From Flaveria trinervia (lineage: Eukaryota > Streptophyta > Magnoliopsida > Asterales > Asteraceae), in the NCBI GenBank assembly GCA_025506515.1, contig JACCIX010000535.1:47319-111318 (forward strand): 64,000 bases of DNA. The letters are read 5' to 3'. The translations under genes and the position numbers were made by a program. Each line of letters begins with the position of its first letter. Positions within the stretch are counted from its first letter, which is position 1. Shown piece by piece: positions 58,694-64,000 of this stretch. Below the pieces are notes generated by a model. That model was not told the origin of the DNA, did no database searches, and saw only the letters and a list, made by a program, of their open reading frames with translations.

Positions 58694-61600
58694 ATGGCGT
58701 CTATGCAAATTAAACCGCGACACAACTGTGTGCCTACCTCACTAAATCGCCCATCTGGACTAAGTTTGATACTGCTATCGATCTTATGGTTCAGTCCCAA
58801 TACAACACGGCATTTCTTCGAATCCCACATACATGCCGAATCCTTGCACCAATTTTGGATGAACGTTACTGTTACCCTGGGGAGAACAACACACCATCCC
58901 TCCAGTCGGTCGTCAACAACAAAGAATAGTATCACACCTGCCATAATCCGCCAAATTCTTCAACTGAATGATGCTAGTTCTCCTGCTGGATATCGAAGGG
59001 CACCATAGATCTATCCTTTGCTCAACATGGATATCAAGGCGATCTCAGTGCCTCCACTATCTTGAAGAAACACTTTAATGACGCTGAGCGCCTAATCCTT
59101 CACATGGTGAATGTATGTTTGGCCCCTAAGACGTCGTCTTGGGATCAAATGTCGACAAAATGGCAGCAGGTAATGTATTCTATTCTTGAGCAACAAACTT
59201 AATTTTTCTGAAATAATATTTTTAGAGCTCAAGATATGGCTCAAAAACTAACTGCCAACCGTTGGATACTTATCCACGGTTCATAATGGACCATTATTAC
59301 AGACCAGCTTAATGGAGGGACTTGTTGGCTTGGGAGTCCCTGCTACGGCTGTTCTGCCGGAAGTATACTCCCGGCACAACTCTGACACGGACACTCAAAA
59401 TGGCTGCCAAGCTGCGAAAACCCACGCAGCTGAACCCACAGCCACCACCTCCAAATCCAAAGTCCCCACAAACCCACCAAAAAGAAACCAAAACGGCTAC
59501 TCAGGGAATTGAGTCCCCTGAGGATCCCTGCAACACAAACGCAGGATATATCCACTAGTCCCAACCCTAGTGGATACAATGACTCCTCCAGCCACAGCCG
59601 CTCAGGCTTCCTCTCAACAGGAGCCTGTGCAGCACCACACAAGGGGCACCTAATATCTGGATCTTCCTCATTGAGGAGATTGCCATTGAAGAGCACCAAC
59701 CTCCCCAGGTGCACACTGCTTCTATCCCTTCACCCAAACAACCGCCCCTCACACCCAACTTTAATAGTTGCACAAGTGCTGACTCAATTGCACTCCTCAC
59801 CCCCTCCCCAGAAACCACTTACTACTGGGACCTCTACATTGAGGGGGAGGAACACAGTGCACTGAGAACCACAGCACAGGGTTTTCCCACTTCTATCCTG
59901 GCGTAGACAAGGAGCTTAGAATATCTAGTGAGGCTGCCACCTCTTCTGATCAGCACATGACCAGAGTGAGGCTGGTAACATTGCTAAGACCTCACTAGAG
60001 GCAACAGCTGATGATGGACATTGTCTGAGGCTGGAAGTCCCCAGTACCAAGCACAAGGGGCACATGCAACAACTGGTCTACACCCAGTGCATGTAAATCC
60101 TGCTCTAAGCAGAAGGTCAGATGATTCAGCTTCGGCTGATGATGACCTGGGCTTTTTCTACGATGTTCTTGCCCAGAACACAATCCTGAAGAGAAAGTCA
60201 GTAGGCTGCAAAACCTACTTGACCAACTCTCACAAGGAGAAGACCATCTGCCTCTACCCACCCACAGATGGCACCTTCACTTGAAGGTTTCCAAAAACAC
60301 TAAGCACTACAAAATCAACCACCTGCCTCTGCTTCAGGCCCTACTTCTCAGGAACAGAACCCTCCTGAGCAAATAGGTGTTGTACTCCAAAATTCCCTCC
60401 CTCTCATCACACATAATCACTGATATTGTGACCAAAGCCATTGATGAGAGGCTTTCCTCACTTTACAGCCCTTGTTGATGCTGCTGTGTCAAAAAGACTC
60501 TTTCTGCGGTACAAACCCCTTCCCCAATGCAACCAAAAAGGGGGAGAGTACTGAGTGAAAGAAAAAAAGAGGAAAAGATCCAGGAAAGAAGGAAGCGAAG
60601 CAAGCCAAAAGGAGGAGAAGAACAGCAACCAATGCTCACCTACAAGCGAAAAGAAAGGTGCTGATGAGCACATTGCTGAAGATAAAGCCTTGGAGCTACT
60701 GATAAAAGAGGCTGATGCCGAACACAACAGATCAATGGACAACATCATTGATCAGCTGTTTAGGCAAGGCCATGACACCAATAAGTTGACTCTGAGATTC
60801 GACGACTAGAGATTGAAGAAATCCAGAATAGAGGGCAAGTTAGAGTGTTAGAAAGAGAAAGGCTTGAAATCATGATTAGATTTATTGCAAAATATCTTGG
60901 AAGAGCAATGATCGAAATCAAGCTTGGTCCAGGGACAGTATCTTGGCAATCACCACCAAGATCTGTTCGTCTGAAGCATATACTAAGGGGCTTGTTATTG
61001 AAGCTTTGAATGAAGCGGGTGCTGGGAGCGGACTGAGCTAGCCAAGCAATCAAAAGCCACACTCACCTCAAGGATGCTAGAACAGCCTGTCAACTCCCCA
61101 CACCAAAACCACCCAAAACACAACCCACCAAACCAACTCCCTTACCCTCAAAACCCTAGCCGATGATATACCCTTGAAGAAGAAGAGAAGGATATGAGGC
61201 TAGAAGATGATGAAGAAGATGATGAAGACAGGCTGCTGCTCTCAGCTGTGATCAGTTGCCTAAGGCCACAAGACTCCTCAGCATTACTCCTGAAGTCCAG
61301 AGACAAATGGTTAAAGTGAAGCTAGAAGAAGAAGAGCTTCATAAACAGCATGATGAGGAATTGCTGAAGAGAGTTGACAAAGCTTATGCAGCCACATCTT
61401 CTATCATCAATATGAAGGAGCAAGCCCTCAGACTTTACACTCTCAGGAATACTTTCAATATCAAAAGGAAAGAGTGAGGATTTGGCCTGATCCCAGGGTC
61501 TCTCACAGAATCATAAGAACAATATACCTCAGAGATACATTGGCCAGGTGAAAAAGATCGCAGATGAAGTGATCTCTGGTCTTTGTAGTTTCACCCTGGG

Positions 61601-62012
61601 AAATCCTAGAAGACTCAAGAAGCCTACAAAGCTAATCTAACCCCTGAAGATGTGGAAAACAAAATAGTGAAAAAGGGTTAGTTTACAAGAGGCTTGAGGA
61701 AGTCAGAAAAAAGAGACTCCAGTGTTCCTAGAGGGTAATCACCCTGATGAGTTTGCTTACAGAATATAACAACTGTGGAGCTAAAGAATGGGAAAAAGGC
61801 CAAATACCTGTCTGAGTATTATGGGCCTGAATCATTGCTTTGAAGGAGGTGCTGAAGAGCTAACCATGGAGGAACAAATCACCTTCCTTGAGGCCTACAC
61901 AGAGAGTCGTACAGACTCATTATGGGAAGTGAATCTCATGAATGGGATAACAACTCTGTGTCCTGTTCCCAAAAACAGAGTTCCATTCATACTCTGCCAA
62001 ACAAATATTTGA
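58694..62012 (+). pseudogene. Element G extra ORF (aORF), degenerate
   Basis: ATG at 58694 in the context CTCAATGGCG (MASMQIKPRHNC, identical to D). The N-terminal domain, Pro/Ser/Thr-rich middle, DDLGFFYDVLAQN near 60140-60180, Lys/Glu-rich stretch near 60560-60650, IDQLFRQGHDTNK near 60748 and the C-terminal domain (VKVKLEEEELHKQHDEELL near 61310) follow in order, split by frequent frameshifts. The end is placed between 61930 and 62012. Confidence 0.78.
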
Positions 62013-62126
62013 GGTTTCTTCCAGGCCGAGGCTACATGGTCATTCTCTACTGATAAAGAAGGAAAAAGACCAACACTCTGCCAACAATAAGTGGGACACG
62101 AATAATTTAGAGGTTTGGCTGCATTG

Positions 62127-62140
62127 GTTCAGGGGGAGTT
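62127..62140 (+). other. Element G polypurine tract
   Basis: GGTTCAGGGGGAGTT ends directly before the 3' LTR start TGTTGGACC at 62141. Confidence 0.88.
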
Positions 62141-63015
62141 TGTTGGACCAAAAGAACCAATGAGCAAGATCAGAAAACCTCTAAGTCCCACATGGTATCA
62201 AACAACTGCTGAAAGTCTCATCAGTAGTTTGAAAGTGTGAAGACTTCAACAGCTGAAGATCAAGTGCTGAAGACCTAACAGCTGAAGAACTAAAGTGCTG
62301 AAGTACAACAGCTGAAGACACAAGTGCTGAAGCTGAAAGACCAAAGTACTGAAGTACAACAGCTGAAGAGTTTACAAGTGCTGAAGATCACAACTGATGT
62401 ACAAAGTCTGAAGACAAAGACTGAAGACATCAGCTGATATCTACTGAAGTCATCAGCTGATGAAACACCTGAAGGTCAAAGTCTGAAGATCAAGTACTGA
62501 AGCCTCAGTAGTTTGTCACAACTGCTGAAGAGTACTTCTTCAGTAGTTGTGATATCAGTAGTTTTATATTTTTATGTTTCAGTAGTTTTGTAAAACGACT
62601 GAAGAGCTTGTTCTTCAGTCGTTGTAGTTTCAGTAGTTTTATATTTTGTACTTAACACGCTGATATGTTCTCAGTAGTTGTGAACATTTCAGTAGTTTGT
62701 TAAGAATTAGTTATTTTTGTATTAGATCTGCCAGTTGTCACTTTTCGTGATAACAACAGTGATTGTTGCACTCTATATAAGGAGTGACAACTTATTGTAA
62801 CCGTGTGAATGAATGGAATGAATGAATGATTTGATTAGAAATATTCTACCTCTATAAACATTCCTTGAAATCAGAAATATATATTCTCTCCCTATAACCG
62901 TATGCGTTCTTAATGCTTACAAGTATCGATTGCTTGCTACAATTTGTCTAATTCTTGTTTGTATTCCGCTGCCTTGTATCCTAATACATCAAACTTGTGA
63001 TCGCTGATCCTGTCA
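62141..63015 (+). repeat. Element G 3' LTR
   Basis: It is 875 bp, TGTTGGACC to GATCCTGTCA. The conserved hairpin with arms AACGACTGAAGA and TCTTCAGTCGTT is at 62594-62623; TATATAAG at 62774-62781, within an inverted CACTC...GGAGTG context; ATTCCGCTGC at 62963-62972. Confidence 0.92.
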
Positions 63016-63418
63016 AAAAATAACCAAACAAGCATAATCATACATACATAAGTGCATAACCATAGCCACTAAGTTGACTATGCTTGTTTGCCATCACAAA
63101 TGTTGTCATAAGGTCTTTCCTAAGGGTTAACAATGACACAATAAAATGTGTCCATGAACTCCCATTTGAATCCACATCCAAATGCTTCAAGTGTCCTTGT
63201 CTTTTGTGTCCTTCTTTGGGTCTTCATCTTGTGCATCTTCTTTTACAAAATCATATCCTAATACAGTTTTTTTAATAAAGAAATGCACCTAATCTATTTA
63301 TTACATATTCAATGAATAAATAAATTACAAGCCAAATACGAACACAAATATTACAACCCTTACAAGAAGCAAAACCAACATGACAAATCACAATCAACCA
63401 AATCCAAAATGCAAAAGG
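63016..63418 (-). other. Element C leader, third part
   Basis: It aligns with the A leader ~9311-9700 (shared GTGCATAACCATAGCCACTA and GGTCTTTCCTAAGGGTT). It is cut at 63419 by element H. No ORF is supported. Confidence 0.78.
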
Positions 63419-64000
63419 TGTAAGGCCCCATTCCCAGGCACTTCATAGTTGGTCAATCATCGCACATAAAACATTTTAAAACGTACATTTATTTTGCAGC
63501 GGAATTTAAAACTTTCATTACTAACTAAAAACATGGCATTTCATTCATTTACAACATTCGTTTTCATCTCAAAATATAATGACATGTCAAAATATGGATG
63601 GCAGCCTCAAAACGCTCCTAGTAGCTTATGCATCCATGCCAGCAACTCCTCAGCATCAACAAAATACCTACCAACTATCATGCATACAAAAGTCAGCAAT
63701 GCTGATTGAGCTCTAGTTTTTATAATAAAATACTTTATTTCCTTTAAAAACTCTCTTTACATTCATTCGTGGTCATACAACATACGTACACTCAATCTAT
63801 GTTCTTTATTCATTTCGTTCTTTCATACTTTTATTGTTTCATTCTTTTATTTACTTTCATATTCATATTATCGTTCATACTTCTCAATATCTTTTACTTT
63901 CTTTTCTCTTACTTCCTTTTCGTACTTTACGTCCGTCAGTTGTCATACATCATACCTTTATACTGACAATAATAATTATTATTATCTTCATCATCATTCG
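63419..64000 (-). mobile_element. Element H: start of another LTR-like sequence (partial)
   Basis: Similarity to the family I leader stops abruptly and TGTAAGGCCCC begins, a TG start as in LTRs. GCAGCGGAAT lies at 63496-63505, 77 bp in, as in the other minus-strand LTRs here, so the - strand is a guess. The rest is AT- and pyrimidine-rich with no coding motif. No second LTR or target duplication can be seen. Family unknown. Confidence 0.45.

Larger units (their letters stand above)
50722..63015 (+). mobile_element. Element G: complete family II copia element with extra ORF, + strand
   Basis: G is ~12.3 kb and the only family II copy on the + strand. LTRs are ~50722-51582 and 62141-63015, with primer site, gag, pol, spacer, aORF and polypurine tract in order. 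Flanks CAAAA and AAAAA are a likely imperfect target duplication, and the C leader continues across. LTR ends (GATCCTGTCA) and the TATA region match D, so G and D are one subfamily. Frameshifts are much denser than in F. Confidence 0.9.
11255..64000 (-). mobile_element. Element C: family I copia element broken by D, F, G and H
   Basis: C is a minus-strand family I element whose pieces are 11255-15872, 36366-37690, 50334-50721 and 63016-63418. Put in order they align with A: 3' LTR, 3' noncoding region, RNase H to pre-integrase, protease and gag, then leader in three parts. The 5' LTR and primer site are not reached before the window ends. C is the host of four later insertions and is the most worn of the three family I copies. 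Confidence 0.88.

Noticed and set aside
63769..63966. 65-codon hydrophobic ORF near the right edge
   Set aside because: Pyrimidine-rich low-complexity DNA gives runs of Phe, Leu and Ile by chance.

Overview
The window is plant nuclear DNA made almost entirely of nested Ty1/copia LTR retrotransposons. I found no host gene, tRNA, rRNA or CRISPR array. The AT-rich DNA, the initiator-tRNA-Met primer sites and the Gag and extra-ORF types suggest a dicot. From memory of predicted proteins I favour Asteraceae (the Tanacetum/Chrysanthemum side). That placement is inference and was not searched.

Nesting, outside in. Element E1 (+ strand, 3' end only) covers 1-2956 and resumes at 11009 to about 11254. 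Element A (- strand, 2957-11008, target duplication GTTCT) sits inside the E1 3' LTR. Element C (- strand) starts at about 11255 and runs past the right edge. C has been split by four insertions: D (-, 15873-36365, duplication CATCC), F (-, 37691-50333), G (+, 50722-63015) and the start of an LTR-like element H (63419 onward). Element B (-, 20602-28648, duplication TTGTA) is inserted in D. The C pieces between the insertions (36366-37690, 50334-50721, 63016-63418) align in order with the Gag and leader parts of A.

There are two main families. Family I (A, B, C) is about 8 kb, with LTRs of 920-995 bp, one Gag-Pol reading frame, a leader of about 1.4 kb holding three copies of a conserved motif, and an unusual primer site (TGGCATC[A/T]AGAGCC). 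Family II (D, F, G) is about 12.4 kb, with LTRs of 860-940 bp, an initiator-tRNA-Met primer site, and a long Gag with two CCHC knuckles separated by a coiled coil. The Gag/Pol junction looks like a 3' splice site. Family II also carries an extra ORF of about 1,100 codons (aORF) between pol and the 3' LTR.

The aORF is the most interesting part of the window. In all three copies it follows a 0.7-0.8 kb spacer filled with the same CTTCAG/ACTACTGAAG repeats that fill the LTR U3. A TATA-like box lies 57-70 nt before its ATG. This looks like a second, U3-like promoter inside the element. The product has no visible signal peptide or membrane segment, so it sits where an env would but does not look like one. 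It has a globular N-terminal domain, a Pro/Ser/Thr/Gln-rich middle, Lys/Glu-rich helices and basic NLS-like clusters.

Most coding regions carry frameshifts. Many are single-base gains or losses in short homopolymers, and the two LTRs of F differ mainly in the same way, so part of the apparent decay may be assembly error. LTR ends were set by comparing copies and target duplications by eye. Internal domain limits are approximate.
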